DNA of 64,000 nucleotides from CABZJG01 sp902512685 (GCA_051201605.1 CP179201.1:682001-746000); one strand, 5' to 3'; shown: positions 19,086 to 27,390, numbered from the stretch's first letter. A program made the numbers and translations. Notes: generated from the letters alone by a model not told the origin.

Positions 19086-21058
19086 TGGTGAGTAGTCGAG
19101 AGGTCTTTGCTAAACGAAAAGAGGGTGACATTGAAACAGCCTACAGCATGGCACTAAAGTTGATGAAAAATCCTGAAAAAGATGATTGGGACATAAAGGC
19201 ATTCGGCTGGTGCGTAATTGATCTCATTAAACGCGATGCAAAAGCGGGCAACCAGCAAAACATGGAAATCTATGCTCGGCAATTAAAAGCATTAGATGTG
19301 GATCCAACCGATAATATCTTAACAGATCAAAAAGAATATGCGCTGAGGCTTTGCAATCCCAACAGCCAAATTATTTTAAGGGCCAAAGCTTTAAGCAAAG
19401 ATGGCAACCACCTGAAGTCACTGAATACATATAGAGAAATTCTTAGGAACGGGGATAAATCTCAGGACGTTCAAACAGGAATGGCTTGGGAGCTATATCG
19501 CGTTGCGCAAACACTGCTAAATCAGGACCCAGCAAATTTTGATGCCGCTAAAAGGCTTTTAAATGAGTACTTTCTATTGGAAACAGAGAAGCCATCGCGC
19601 TTGCATTCATGTTTTCTCCGGCTCGCAGACAAAATTGCCGTAGAGGGTAAACTGAAGATGGGCTCATTTGCTAAAATCTGGAGACTAGAGTTTCTTCTCT
19701 CTGAAGATTATGATCCGTTTGAAGCTGATAATGGTGAGCGTTATCCATCACTGGCGGAGAAAGTTGTTCAACATGCATGTAAAGACTCTTTCGCTCGAGA
19801 CGCACGAGAAGAGCTTGTTTATATCCTACCGTTCTTGAATAACTGCATCGAGAAATTTCCAGACAACTTGTGGCTAAATCTTAGTAAAGCCAAAGCCCTA
19901 ATGGGAACTGGTCAAAGTGAAGAGGCTAAGTCGTTTGGCCTACAGGTCGTAAAAAACAAATCCAACAACTATTGGACTTGGGAGCTGCTCGGCGATATCT
20001 ATCTCACCAATTCTCCAGACCTTTCCATGGCTTGTTATTGCAAGGCGTTGCTATGCGATAAAGACTTAAATTTTGTTGGAAAGGTCAAAATCAAGCTTGC
20101 AAAGCTTTTAATCAAAAGGAAATCCCTTGATAGGGCCAAATTAGAAATCGATGAGATCGTTAAATATCGCACTGAGCAAGATCAAAACATTTCTGATGAA
20201 GCTAAGAGGCTAATCTCTCTTCCTTGGTACAACGACCAGCAGCCTGCGAAATCGAACAAAGAGTTTTATCGGGAGCTAGCTGTTTTAGCTGAAGAGCTTC
20301 TACACGCAGATATTTCATGGAGGAAAGGAGTTTTAGGAGAGGTATACAAACCAAAATCTAATCCGAATAAACCTAGACGAAAAATTTACATTGAATCTGA
20401 CAGCCTTCCAGTGGAAGTGTCTTTGCCTGAATCTAAAATTAATTTGCGGCATAAGCAGCCTGGGATCGCTGTGCACATTAAGGGTGAGGATAATCTAGAT
20501 GGACGCTTCCAAATTTATTCTCTCGTGCAAAGAGAACATGATAAAGATTGGGATATTTTTGAGGAGCTCGTCGGCGTTGTTGATCACATCAATGATCAAA
20601 GACGCCTCATCCACTTTACTGTTAGCCGAAAAATAGATGGCGTGATCCGTTTCTCGGATCTTTGTGATGAATTTAATGTCGGAGAACACATTGCAGTGCG
20701 GGTTTCACAATACATTAGTAGAAAGGGTTATAGTTATCGGGCTTTGACCTCCTCCAAAACAAACAAAGCTGTTTCAGAGAGACTAGTTAAACCATTTGAG
20801 GGTGTCGTCAGAGAACAAAACGGAATGGGTTTCACGGATGATGGAATATTTATACCACCTCCCGTGATGCAAACGCATAACATTTCAAACCACGATGAAG
20901 TAACCGGTAAGGCAATTGCAAGCTACAATAACAAGCGGTCAGAATGGGGGTGGAAAGCCTTTGTTGTTCATAATGTAACTGTCAAGGAATTTACCAACCC
21001 CGTTCCATACCAACAAAATCGATTGGACGATACCGAATTAGATGACATTCCTTTTTGA
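19085..21058 (+). CDS. TPR protein with C-terminal OB/CSD-like domains and SSB-like acidic tail
   Basis: The 657-aa protein begins with tetratricopeptide-like helical repeats (about residues 1-380; for example AYSMALKLMKNPEKDDWDIK and AKALSKDGNHLKSLNTYREI). A lysine-rich linker (KPKSNPNKPRRKIYI) leads into beta-rich segments (about 435-640; GIAVHIKGEDNLDGRFQIYS, IAVRVSQYISRKGYSYRAL) that resemble RNA/DNA-binding OB or cold-shock folds. The last residues are DDTELDDIPF, a close match to the DDDIPF tip by which SSB recruits repair enzymes. The TAATG overlap couples it to the helicase. I infer a DNA-processing complex; no described system with this exact composition comes to mind. Confidence 0.72.
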   Translation: MVSSREVFAKRKEGDIETAYSMALKLMKNPEKDDWDIKAFGWCVIDLIKRDAKAGNQQNMEIYARQLKALDVDPTDNILTDQKEYALRLCNPNSQIILRAKALSKDGNHLKSLNTYREILRNGDKSQDVQTGMAWELYRVAQTLLNQDPANFDAAKRLLNEYFLLETEKPSRLHSCFLRLADKIAVEGKLKMGSFAKIWRLEFLLSEDYDPFEADNGERYPSLAEKVVQHACKDSFARDAREELVYILPFLNNCIEKFPDNLWLNLSKAKALMGTGQSEEAKSFGLQVVKNKSNNYWTWELLGDIYLTNSPDLSMACYCKALLCDKDLNFVGKVKIKLAKLLIKRKSLDRAKLEIDEIVKYRTEQDQNISDEAKRLISLPWYNDQQPAKSNKEFYRELAVLAEELLHADISWRKGVLGEVYKPKSNPNKPRRKIYIESDSLPVEVSLPESKINLRHKQPGIAVHIKGEDNLDGRFQIYSLVQREHDKDWDIFEELVGVVDHINDQRRLIHFTVSRKIDGVIRFSDLCDEFNVGEHIAVRVSQYISRKGYSYRALTSSKTNKAVSERLVKPFEGVVREQNGMGFTDDGIFIPPPVMQTHNISNHDEVTGKAIASYNNKRSEWGWKAFVVHNVTVKEFTNPVPYQQNRLDDTELDDIPF

Positions 21059-21172
21059 TGGTTTTGTATCTTTTCAAATCTGTGCTCTTCAATGTTTGAA
21101 GATAAACAAATTGTTGTTACCGGTAGTTTTACAATCCCTAACAAAGCACTCTAAGAAATAATGAAGTTTCTC

Positions 21173-21346
21173 TCAGCCATTACCTTTTAACCTTGTCTTA
21201 GACTTACCTGTATCAAACCATACATGTTCCTGAAGCTCATCAACCAACTGATCTTCTATCGTATAAAACCTATTAAATCGGGCATCTCTCCATGAGAGGT
21301 CTTGTCAGAAATACCCGCAGTGCGGCAGGCACTCACAATCAAAAAT
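21173..21346 (-). mobile_element. Small relic of IS3-type orfA next to a short coding remnant
   Basis: Bases 21297-21338 match the IS3-type orfA at 53565-53610 with one change and encode VSACRTAGISDKT on the minus strand. The adjoining 21173-21296 is open on the same strand and reads RDARFNRFYTIEDQLVDEL before a TGA. That may be a fragment of another gene, which I do not recognise. Both pieces are dead. The rest of the 21059-21514 gap shows nothing clear. Confidence 0.55.
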
Positions 21347-21514
21347 TAATCTCAATAGTGTCAGATTTAGTTTTTTATTGGTGTGTGCTTAGAACCGAAA
21401 CGTTGAAAATCAAATAATTGCATTTGGAACCTCTGTATTGTTTAATTTATTTTAGCTGCAAGTTATGCTGACAATCAGAATTGACTGTTTCATTTACTAA
21501 TTTTGGAAGTTTCC

Positions 21515-21922
21515 ATGTTTATAAAGCATATATTAGTGATGGTACTTGGCGCTGTAATAGCGGTTCCTTTATCGGCGCAGGATTTTGACAAGGGTCTTGC
21601 TGCTTATGTGGCCGGTGATTACAAAACCGCCTTAAAGGAATGGCGCCCATTGGCTGAGAAAGGAAGAGCAGGAGCTCAATATTTTTTGGCGCAAAGCTAT
21701 TACTATGGGAATGGCGTTCCAAAGGATAGCAAGGAAGCCTTTAAATGGTTTGGATTGGCCTCCGAACAGGGCCATGCAGAGGCCCAAACCAGTTTAGGCT
21801 GGACACCCCAGCATCCCTTAAAACTTAAGTATCTATGTCTTCTTCAATGTAAATCAGGAGCATGCGCTATAATTCGAAAAGAGGTTATGTACTTGTGTAG
21901 GCAGCTGACGAATGATTGCTAA
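21515..21922 (+). CDS. Sel1-repeat secreted protein, probably truncated
   Basis: The ATG at 21515 has GGAAG five bases upstream; a TTG at 21503 is less likely. The 135-aa product has a signal peptide (MFIKHILVMVLGAVIAVPLSA) cut before QDFDKG, then two Sel1 repeats (DYKTALKEWRPLAEKGRAGA, SKEAFKWFGLASEQGHAEAQ). After TSLGW the sequence no longer fits a Sel1 repeat, and the last 40 residues look unrelated. The gene was therefore probably truncated or fused by a deletion. It lies just upstream of a two-component pair. Confidence 0.72.
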   Translation: MFIKHILVMVLGAVIAVPLSAQDFDKGLAAYVAGDYKTALKEWRPLAEKGRAGAQYFLAQSYYYGNGVPKDSKEAFKWFGLASEQGHAEAQTSLGWTPQHPLKLKYLCLLQCKSGACAIIRKEVMYLCRQLTNDC

Positions 21923-21964
21923 AATGTAATTTTTGCGCCAACTTGGTTAGGAAGGGATTTTTGC

Positions 21965-22645
21965 ATGGATACAATAATACTCGTAGACGATGATCAGGAT
22001 ATCCTAGATCCACTTGAAGAAATGCTGAAAAATGAAAACTTTTGTGTAAGGTCATTTATTGAACCGCAAAAAGCTCTTACATTTCTTAAAGCGCATTCTG
22101 CTGACTTAGCTATATTCGACATCAAAATGCCAGAGTTGGGCGGGTTTCAACTCTTGCAGGAAGTACGTGCTCTGCAACCTGACCTTCCTATCATATTTCT
22201 CTCATCAAAGACAGAACACGAAGATCAGATTATTGGCTTTACTCTTGGCGCAGATGACTTTGTCACCAAGCCATATAACAAATACATTCTTCTTTTTAGA
22301 ATCAAAGCTGTTCTTAAACGACACAGTGCAAACACACCGTATGATGATAAACCTGTTGAAGTTGGTTCCTTGAAAATTGACCGAGAGCGTCATTTGGTAA
22401 CATGGGAAGGAAAGCTTATTGAGTTGACCGTAACAGAGTGTCTCCTTCTGATTTCTCTTGCAGAACGGCCGGGCACCGTAAAGAAGCGCGGGCAACTTAT
22501 GGATGCCGCTTACCAAGGGATGAGTGTCGCCGATCGCACAATAGATAGTCATGTAAGAAACATCCGAAAGAAGTTCAAAGATGCTGATGCCAAAGCAGAG
22601 TTGATTAAAACAGTTCACGGGCTTGGCTATAAACTGGAAAAATAA
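21965..22645 (+). CDS. OmpR/PhoB-family response regulator, ChvI-like
   Basis: The 226-aa protein has a receiver domain (about residues 1-120) with the acidic pocket LVDDDQDI, the phosphoacceptor in AIFDIKMPELGG and the conserved Lys in DDFVTKPYN. A winged-helix DNA-binding domain follows (about 130-225; SVADRTIDSHVRNIRKKF). Domain order and length are normal. The sequence of the output domain and the neighbouring kinase resemble the alphaproteobacterial ChvI/ChvG envelope-stress pair, but several ChvI core positions differ, so this could be a paralogue. Confidence 0.9.
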   Translation: MDTIILVDDDQDILDPLEEMLKNENFCVRSFIEPQKALTFLKAHSADLAIFDIKMPELGGFQLLQEVRALQPDLPIIFLSSKTEHEDQIIGFTLGADDFVTKPYNKYILLFRIKAVLKRHSANTPYDDKPVEVGSLKIDRERHLVTWEGKLIELTVTECLLLISLAERPGTVKKRGQLMDAAYQGMSVADRTIDSHVRNIRKKFKDADAKAELIKTVHGLGYKLEK

Positions 22646-22647
22646 CC

Positions 22648-24255
22648 GTGAGGAGCATTCTGGCAAAAATCATCGTATTATTGTTTCTTTTCAATTGCGC
22701 ATTATGGGCTTTTTTTATCATTTTTGATGATCACGTTGAAAGCGAGATCGAGAACCGCAAAAATAAGCTAATTCTTACTTCTCAGTTATTTTCTGAATTG
22801 GTACAACCGGTTTTAGATGATGCCTCAACCAGCAATTTCCGGAAGTCTCGCAACATTGCTGATCAGCTAGATAATGTCCGCTCGTTAAAGAAATTAAATA
22901 ATTCTGGTCTGATTAATAACCGAAAACTGCGAATTTATGGCGCTGATAATCTCGAACAACTCGAAGCGAATTTTTTGTACTATGATGGCTCTGATCGAGG
23001 TAAATATGCCCAGATAATGGTCTCCACTCTTTCGGATGAACAGTTCCAAAAAAATAATACGCTTCCTAAAATAGCGTTTGCGGAACGGTTTTTCGAAATT
23101 TATAAGCCTGTCTATGATAATCGCCTTTTAACTAAACCGATTAGAACCAAAAATGTCAGGTTCAATATTCAAACAGAAGTTCTTGACAGAAGGGGAGACG
23201 CATACTCACTTAGGGTTCTTGCGCCAGTCAAGTGCTTGCCCGGATCTGATCAACTTAAGAGCAATTGCCCTGAGGTTGCAAAGACGATTGGCATCATTGA
23301 AATTCGGGACACCTTTTACATCCGGGAAGCCTATGTCGGCAGAAACGAGACTAGGCTTATAACTCTTATCGGTGTAAGCATCCTTACTCTGCTGTTTGGT
23401 GCGATACTGGCCATTTCGATCGCTTTTCCTTTACGCAGATTATCAAAGAGGCTTGATCAGAAACTTTCGCCGGAAAATATTTCTAACCAGCTTGATAGCT
23501 TCAACATCGACAGTCTTGCGAGAAGAAAAGACGAGATTGGCAGCCTTCATAAAAATCTCGTTACTTTAACCAAACAGGTCTCGAGGCTGTTTAAAGAAAA
23601 AGAACAGTTTGCTGCAGATGTCTCCCATGAATTGAAAAACCCAATTGCTTCAATCATTGCTCATACGGAAAACTTCCAAATTGGCTCGACCACATTATCT
23701 AAAGAAGCAATTTCCAAAATTCGAGATCAGGCTTTTCGGATGAACAAACTGGTCAATGAAATTTCTGAAGCTGCAATTGTAGATCACGATCTCGTAATAA
23801 AGAAGCGGGAGCAGTTTGATTTATCGCTGTTAGTATCTGAAATTGTAGAGCACTACGCCGACTCAAACGAATATCCGAAGTTAGAAATAATTTTCGATGG
23901 TCCCAAAAATCTCATGATGAACGGACTGCCTGACCGTATCGGCCAAGTTATCGTTAACCTTATCGAAAATGCAATTTCATTTACGCGACCCGACGGGTCG
24001 ATTTTCGTTAGCATTTCCAAAAAATGGCGAAAGGCGGTCACTATCACAGTCGAAGACAATGGGCCTGGCGTGCGTGACGAGCTCAAAGACAAGATCTTTG
24101 AGCGGTTTTTCACCTCAAGGCAGGGAAGTGCCAAAGAGGAAAACAGTTCGGGCCTCGGTCTTTACATTTGTAGACAGATTATCGAAGCCCACGGAGGAGA
24201 GATCCAGATAAAGGACTGTGAAGGCGGTGGAGCTGCATTCCAAATTAAAATTTGA
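22648..24255 (+). CDS. Membrane sensor histidine kinase, ChvG-like
   Basis: The 535-aa kinase starts at a GTG two bases after the regulator stop, so the two are co-transcribed. One TM helix lies at about residues 5-27, a periplasmic sensor at about 28-225, a second TM at about 232-256 and a HAMP linker next. The H-box is FAADVSHELKNPIASIIAHT, followed by the N-box (IVNLIENAIS), G1 (VEDNGPGV), F (IFERFFTSR) and G2 (GLGLYICRQI). It should sense an envelope signal and phosphorylate the regulator at 21965. All catalytic motifs are intact. Confidence 0.92.
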   Translation: MRSILAKIIVLLFLFNCALWAFFIIFDDHVESEIENRKNKLILTSQLFSELVQPVLDDASTSNFRKSRNIADQLDNVRSLKKLNNSGLINNRKLRIYGADNLEQLEANFLYYDGSDRGKYAQIMVSTLSDEQFQKNNTLPKIAFAERFFEIYKPVYDNRLLTKPIRTKNVRFNIQTEVLDRRGDAYSLRVLAPVKCLPGSDQLKSNCPEVAKTIGIIEIRDTFYIREAYVGRNETRLITLIGVSILTLLFGAILAISIAFPLRRLSKRLDQKLSPENISNQLDSFNIDSLARRKDEIGSLHKNLVTLTKQVSRLFKEKEQFAADVSHELKNPIASIIAHTENFQIGSTTLSKEAISKIRDQAFRMNKLVNEISEAAIVDHDLVIKKREQFDLSLLVSEIVEHYADSNEYPKLEIIFDGPKNLMMNGLPDRIGQVIVNLIENAISFTRPDGSIFVSISKKWRKAVTITVEDNGPGVRDELKDKIFERFFTSRQGSAKEENSSGLGLYICRQIIEAHGGEIQIKDCEGGGAAFQIKI

Positions 24256-24364
24256 AAATAGGTCTCCAGGCTCCCTCTTTAAAGTTAAACAAGTTTATCA
24301 ATAAAATAGTTCATCTCAATTTGCCGGAAAGCAGTAAGACGCATGCTAACTGCTACTTTCAAAA

Positions 24365-24670
24365 TTAAAAGAACTTAGTGTTTAAAGATGATTTCTTCTG
24401 GCTGAAATTGATTTTTTCGAATTTTTTGAGTTGTTTATCTGTGTAGAGGTAAAACCCCTCATAAACAGTATTTTCTAAAACCACTCTAACTGATCATTCT
24501 GACCAAATTACATTTCCTCTTCGACTTTCAACACCATTATTCATCAAAAGTATTCTGATTTGATATATTGAAGAACTGTTTAAATATTCTTCGTATATCT
24601 TTCTTATCCATCTTTTCTCATAAGATTGTGGGATTAATTGTCCTAGAGTGTTCTCAAATTCTGTATCCAT
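24365..24670 (-). pseudogene. Relic of the recombinase domain of a serine recombinase
   Basis: On the minus strand an ATG at 24670 opens MDTEFENTLGQLIPQSYEKR, then WIRKIYEEYLNSSSIYQIRI and RGNVIWSE, an in-frame TGA, and SVRVVLENTVYEGFYLYT. This is the pattern of the PF07508-type recombinase domain (a YE-YL segment, an RG..WS block, and SV..IL.N..Y.G). The internal stop and the missing catalytic and C-terminal domains mark it as a pseudogene. Confidence 0.5.
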
Positions 24671-24717
24671 CTGATTATTCTAAGTTTATCACTTTATATA
24701 AATCAATAAAATTTTTT

Positions 24718-25434
24718 TTATGATTGCTTAACTAAACTAAGGTCAAATTCTGCAATAATTGGATTGTGGTCACTAATCTCATAAAGACTTGGGTCATCAA
24801 TAACTTCACAAGATATACATGCATCATAAAGTTTCTTTCCAGCGAATAAGTAATCATTTTGCCAATGAAAATCAGAGTGCTTGTGCCTAAGTGTACGAAC
24901 TCTTTCGCTGTTAAACTTTTTGCAACAGTCATGAAAGCCAAAATCTTTAAGTCTTTCAAAAAAAAGATAGTGTGCCCTATTTCTTTGTTTTTCATCTAAT
25001 GCCTCATCGGCATTAAAATCTCCTCCTATTAATATCCATTTCTGTAATTTCTTTTTGTAGAAAAGATGTGTTAGATCAGACAAGCATCTATGAAGAGTTG
25101 AGATGGCATTGCCATTGATCATTTTTCCATAAAGACTAATTAAGATTATATCCTTTCCGTCAATATTTAAATCTGCACAAGAGATAGCATCAGAGTGAAC
25201 TTTTCCAAACTCTAATTCATGTTCAGTTATATTGTGTTTAGAAAATACTCCATTACCCCAATTGTTTTTTGACACATAATGAACCGATGACTTCTGACTT
25301 GGGTGATCAATACATTCATTAAGAAGACAAAAATCAGGGTCTTGTGAATTTATATACTCCCAACCCTCTGCTTTATATTTACTCTTCCAGAAGTCCATAT
25401 TCCAGACTAAACACTTCAAAACCTTAATCTCCAT
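24718..25434 (-). CDS. Endonuclease/exonuclease/phosphatase (EEP) family protein
   Basis: The 238-aa protein follows the EEP fold: KCLVWNMDFW (N-terminal Asn), FCLLNECIDH (metal-binding Glu), LIGGDFNADEAL (Asp-x-Asn), FHWQNDYLFAG (Asp) and YEISDHNPIIAEF (Asp-His). These are the metal and catalytic residues of DNase I/exonuclease III-like phosphodiesterases. No signal peptide is visible, so it acts in the cytoplasm. It is very AT-rich and stands alone between relics, which suggests recent acquisition. The substrate (DNA, RNA or a phosphoester) cannot be deduced. Confidence 0.85.
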   Translation of the reverse strand: MEIKVLKCLVWNMDFWKSKYKAEGWEYINSQDPDFCLLNECIDHPSQKSSVHYVSKNNWGNGVFSKHNITEHELEFGKVHSDAISCADLNIDGKDIILISLYGKMINGNAISTLHRCLSDLTHLFYKKKLQKWILIGGDFNADEALDEKQRNRAHYLFFERLKDFGFHDCCKKFNSERVRTLRHKHSDFHWQNDYLFAGKKLYDACISCEVIDDPSLYEISDHNPIIAEFDLSLVKQS

Positions 25435-25942
25435 ATAATTAGTGAAACTATATCAGAAACGCATACCTACAGAAACATTTACCTTACCACTCTATAAGAT
25501 TAAAAAAATCCTATAAAATCAATTAATTATTCCACAGTTACATTTTGTACGAATACTTCTTTAGGTACGAAAATTAGTTTTGCATTTTTGACTTTTTCGG
25601 AGCCTGGGGTATACGTCACTTTTCTTTCTCCATTTTGAGTAAATTAAATCAATAGTTGGTTCGAGGCATACTAATTAAAAGTTTGTCAATGAACGCCAGA
25701 TCATATTTTTGCAGGCGCATATGGCGGATATGAAAAGCATCACACCTACTTGAGCCATAAGTTATTTCTCTTTTTTGAACACCAAACCCAATTATTTGAG
25801 CCTATCAATAGCCTTCTATAATTGACCTTGCTCTTTCCAATTGCCTCAACAACATTCTTTTGCTTGCACCTCAGAGCCGCTTCAATGGGGCGCCTCAAAC
25901 GCTTTGAACAAATTGGCTTTTTATGTAAACGGCACATCTCAA
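25435..25942. other. AT-rich intergenic region
   Basis: Apart from one small possible reading frame (25527-25619) these 508 bp show no convincing gene, repeat or RNA. Confidence 0.4.
25527..25619 (-). CDS. Possible 30-aa small protein
   Basis: A GTG at 25619 preceded by GGAG at eight bases opens TYTPGSEKVKNAKLIFVPKE and ends EVFVQNVTVE. It has no recognisable family and may equally be a gene remnant. Confidence 0.22.
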   Translation of the reverse strand: MTYTPGSEKVKNAKLIFVPKEVFVQNVTVE

Positions 25943-26131
25943 TTATTCACCATATCTCCTTAACACCTGCTCATAAATTCAAACTTTCTGCACATGGAGT
26001 GCAAATTTGTTTGTAAACTTAGCTTTGGGCGACAGGTAAACATCAAAGTAAAACCCCTTAGTCGCTCAGTTTAAAATTTACTGGGGATTTTCAAGTGAAC
26101 TTCTTCAGATCACGAAGCTAAGGAGTTGGAT
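25943..26131 (+). promoter_or_regulatory. 189-nt conserved leader, version 1, with Shine-Dalgarno-sequestering hairpin
   Basis: This segment is about 85 percent identical by eye to the leaders at 27975 and 40664 but precedes a different gene. Visible structure: TGCAC-atgga-GTGCA hairpin, GCGAC/GTCGC long-range pairing, and AACTTCTT (26098-26105) complementary with one G-U to AAGGAGTT (26120-26127), which contains the ribosome site of the ATG at 26132. Changes between versions keep these pairings. It looks like a cis-regulatory RNA controlling translation. Confidence 0.62.
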
Positions 26132-26338
26132 ATGAAGCTTAGAATTGAGACAATTGAAAGACGAAGCGGACCGAGTTTTGGCGGACGTTGGAAGGCAGAT
26201 ATGTTTGTTGTAAATGGGAAATATCTTGCATCAACGATAATAGAGCACAACATTGGAAATTGGAAATTTGACTTTGAAAAGGGCGAAAAGGCTGAAGTTG
26301 TTATCAACAGAAACAACTGGATTGCGCGAAGGCAATAA
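26132..26338 (+). CDS. Small hypothetical protein behind the conserved leader
   Basis: The ATG at 26132 has AAGGAG at a good distance. The 68-aa product (MKLRIETIERRSGPSFGGRW...) is basic and strand-rich, without signal peptide or TM segment: ADMFVVNGKYLASTIIEHN and EKAEVVINRNNWIARRQ. I do not recognise it; a small OB-like or SH3-like fold is possible. Sharing its leader with the secreted-protein gene at 28164 suggests common control. Confidence 0.6.
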   Translation: MKLRIETIERRSGPSFGGRWKADMFVVNGKYLASTIIEHNIGNWKFDFEKGEKAEVVINRNNWIARRQ

Positions 26339-26412
26339 GGGAATTTTCGATTTTTGTTTTGCCGCTATTTTTGGTGGATTGGCAGGATTTATTGTTCCGC
26401 AGCTCAACAAAA

Positions 26413-26560
26413 CTAAAAGCCGTTTGCCGGGCCTCCGCACGTTGTTGTGATGGTGTTTCCAATTTCCGCGGCTGCTTCATATCGGACTGTGTTTAATTCC
26501 GCGTGAGCCGTTTCTTTGTCGGGCCAGACAATAACGCTCCGTCCAGTGCCGGTCACCAGT
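26413..26560 (-). pseudogene. 3' fragment of an unknown gene
   Basis: The minus strand is open without a start and reads GRSVIVWPDKETAHAELNTV, then RYEAAAEIGNTITTTCGG, ending at a TAG (26413-26415). The base composition is richer in GC than its surroundings, as expected for a transferred gene end. No family is recognised. Confidence 0.35.
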
Positions 26561-26571
26561 GTGAATAAAAA

Positions 26572-26781
26572 ACTAGTGGAGTGCGCCGCAGAGAAAGGCG
26601 ATCCAGAAGCCCAAGTTCAATTGGGAATGCTGTAAGTCAATTGTATAGAGGTTTTCAAAACTATAACGAGGCAATCAAGTGATTTAAGTTAGCTGCAGAG
26701 TTGGGAAATAAAAGGGCGAGAAGTAAGTTAGCCGAGATGAGTTCAGCGGGTCATAATATCTCGCAAGACATTAAAATTTAA
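26572..26781 (+). pseudogene. Decayed Sel1-repeat gene
   Basis: One frame reads KLVECAAEKGDPEAQVQLGM and stops. In the next frame it resumes as LYRGFQNYNEAIK, a TGA, then FKLAAELGNKRARSKLAEMS. These are Sel1 repeats broken by a frameshift and a stop. It may be related to the truncated Sel1 gene at 21515. Confidence 0.6.
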
Positions 26782-26839
26782 GAAAAAAAGAGTTTTGTGA
26801 ATTGTATTTTATCTATGGTCAGTTTTTTTCTGCTAATCT

Positions 26840-26992
26840 TTAGTCATTTGTGATTACGCATCTGGCGTATTCAACATTTCCAACATTGTCGCAGTCTTCT
26901 ACAGACAACATGGCGTACAAAAACATACCCCCTAATATGACGTACAACAAAAGAAGGCTTTTTTCAGTTAACTTCTTAATTAGCGTGAGCAT
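26840..26992 (-). CDS. 50-aa small membrane protein (third of a tandem set), copy 1
   Basis: An ATG at 26992 encodes MLTLIKKLTEKSLLLLYVIL, then GGMFLYAMLSVEDCDNVGN and a Cys-containing tail (EYARCVITND). It has a single TM helix at about residues 11-29 and a short C-terminal tail with two cysteines. It follows two related genes on the same strand (27023 and 27211) and shares their N-in helix plus Cys-tail layout, although the tail motif itself differs. The function is unknown. Confidence 0.5.
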   Translation of the reverse strand: MLTLIKKLTEKSLLLLYVILGGMFLYAMLSVEDCDNVGNVEYARCVITND

Positions 26993-27022
26993 AGCTCCAT
27001 CCAAATAACAGTACCAAATTTA

Positions 27023-27214
27023 TCATTCCCCACTTCTATTAGAGCAGTCACCTTGGTCAAAACAGGGATATCCTACGGTACATATTTCTTCGCTACACGA
27101 GTCCCAATCAGGGAAAAATATGCCCAAAATAATAAAAAGCCAGACTATTACTAGGACTACTAAAACAAATACAAATACCACTTTTGTCAGTGGTTTCATC
27201 GGTAATTTTATCAT
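27023..27214 (-). CDS. 63-aa membrane protein with cysteine-motif tail, copy 1
   Basis: The product has one strong TM helix (VVFVFVLVVLVIVWLFIILG, about residues 12-31) and a tail SCSEEICTVGYPCFDQGDCS ending NRSGE. The tail is nearly identical to that of the neighbouring gene at 27211-27390, so the two are paralogues. Its ATG overlaps the upstream stop (ATGA). Four cysteines in a fixed C-x4-C-x5-C-x5-C spacing suggest disulfides or metal binding on the periplasmic side (inference). Confidence 0.62.
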   Translation of the reverse strand: MIKLPMKPLTKVVFVFVLVVLVIVWLFIILGIFFPDWDSCSEEICTVGYPCFDQGDCSNRSGE

Positions 27215-27390
27215 TCCCCGCTCCTGTTAGAGCAGTGGCCTTGGTCAAAACAGGGATATCCTACGGTGCATATAAGTTCGCTGCAAGGGTCTACATAATT
27301 CACTAGAAGGTCAAAAAGGAAGTAAACTCCGAATATCAAATACAATACGACCAAGCCCTTTTGGGTTGTTTTTTCTATTATTTGTATCAT
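27211..27390 (-). CDS. 59-aa membrane protein with cysteine-motif tail, copy 1
   Basis: An ATG at 27390 encodes MIQIIEKTTQKGLVVLYLIF and GVYFLFDLLVNYVD (TM at about residues 12-32), then PCSELICTVGYPCFDQGHCS and NRSGE. The cysteine tail matches the next gene almost residue for residue while the helix differs, so selection probably acts on the tail. It is the first gene of the leftward small-protein operon and overlaps the second by ATGA. Confidence 0.6.
   Translation of the reverse strand: MIQIIEKTTQKGLVVLYLIFGVYFLFDLLVNYVDPCSELICTVGYPCFDQGHCSNRSGE

Noticed and set aside
24494..24500. TGA recoding (selenocysteine) in the recombinase-like frame
   Set aside because: The rest of the gene is missing and no SECIS-like hairpin follows; it is a plain pseudogene.
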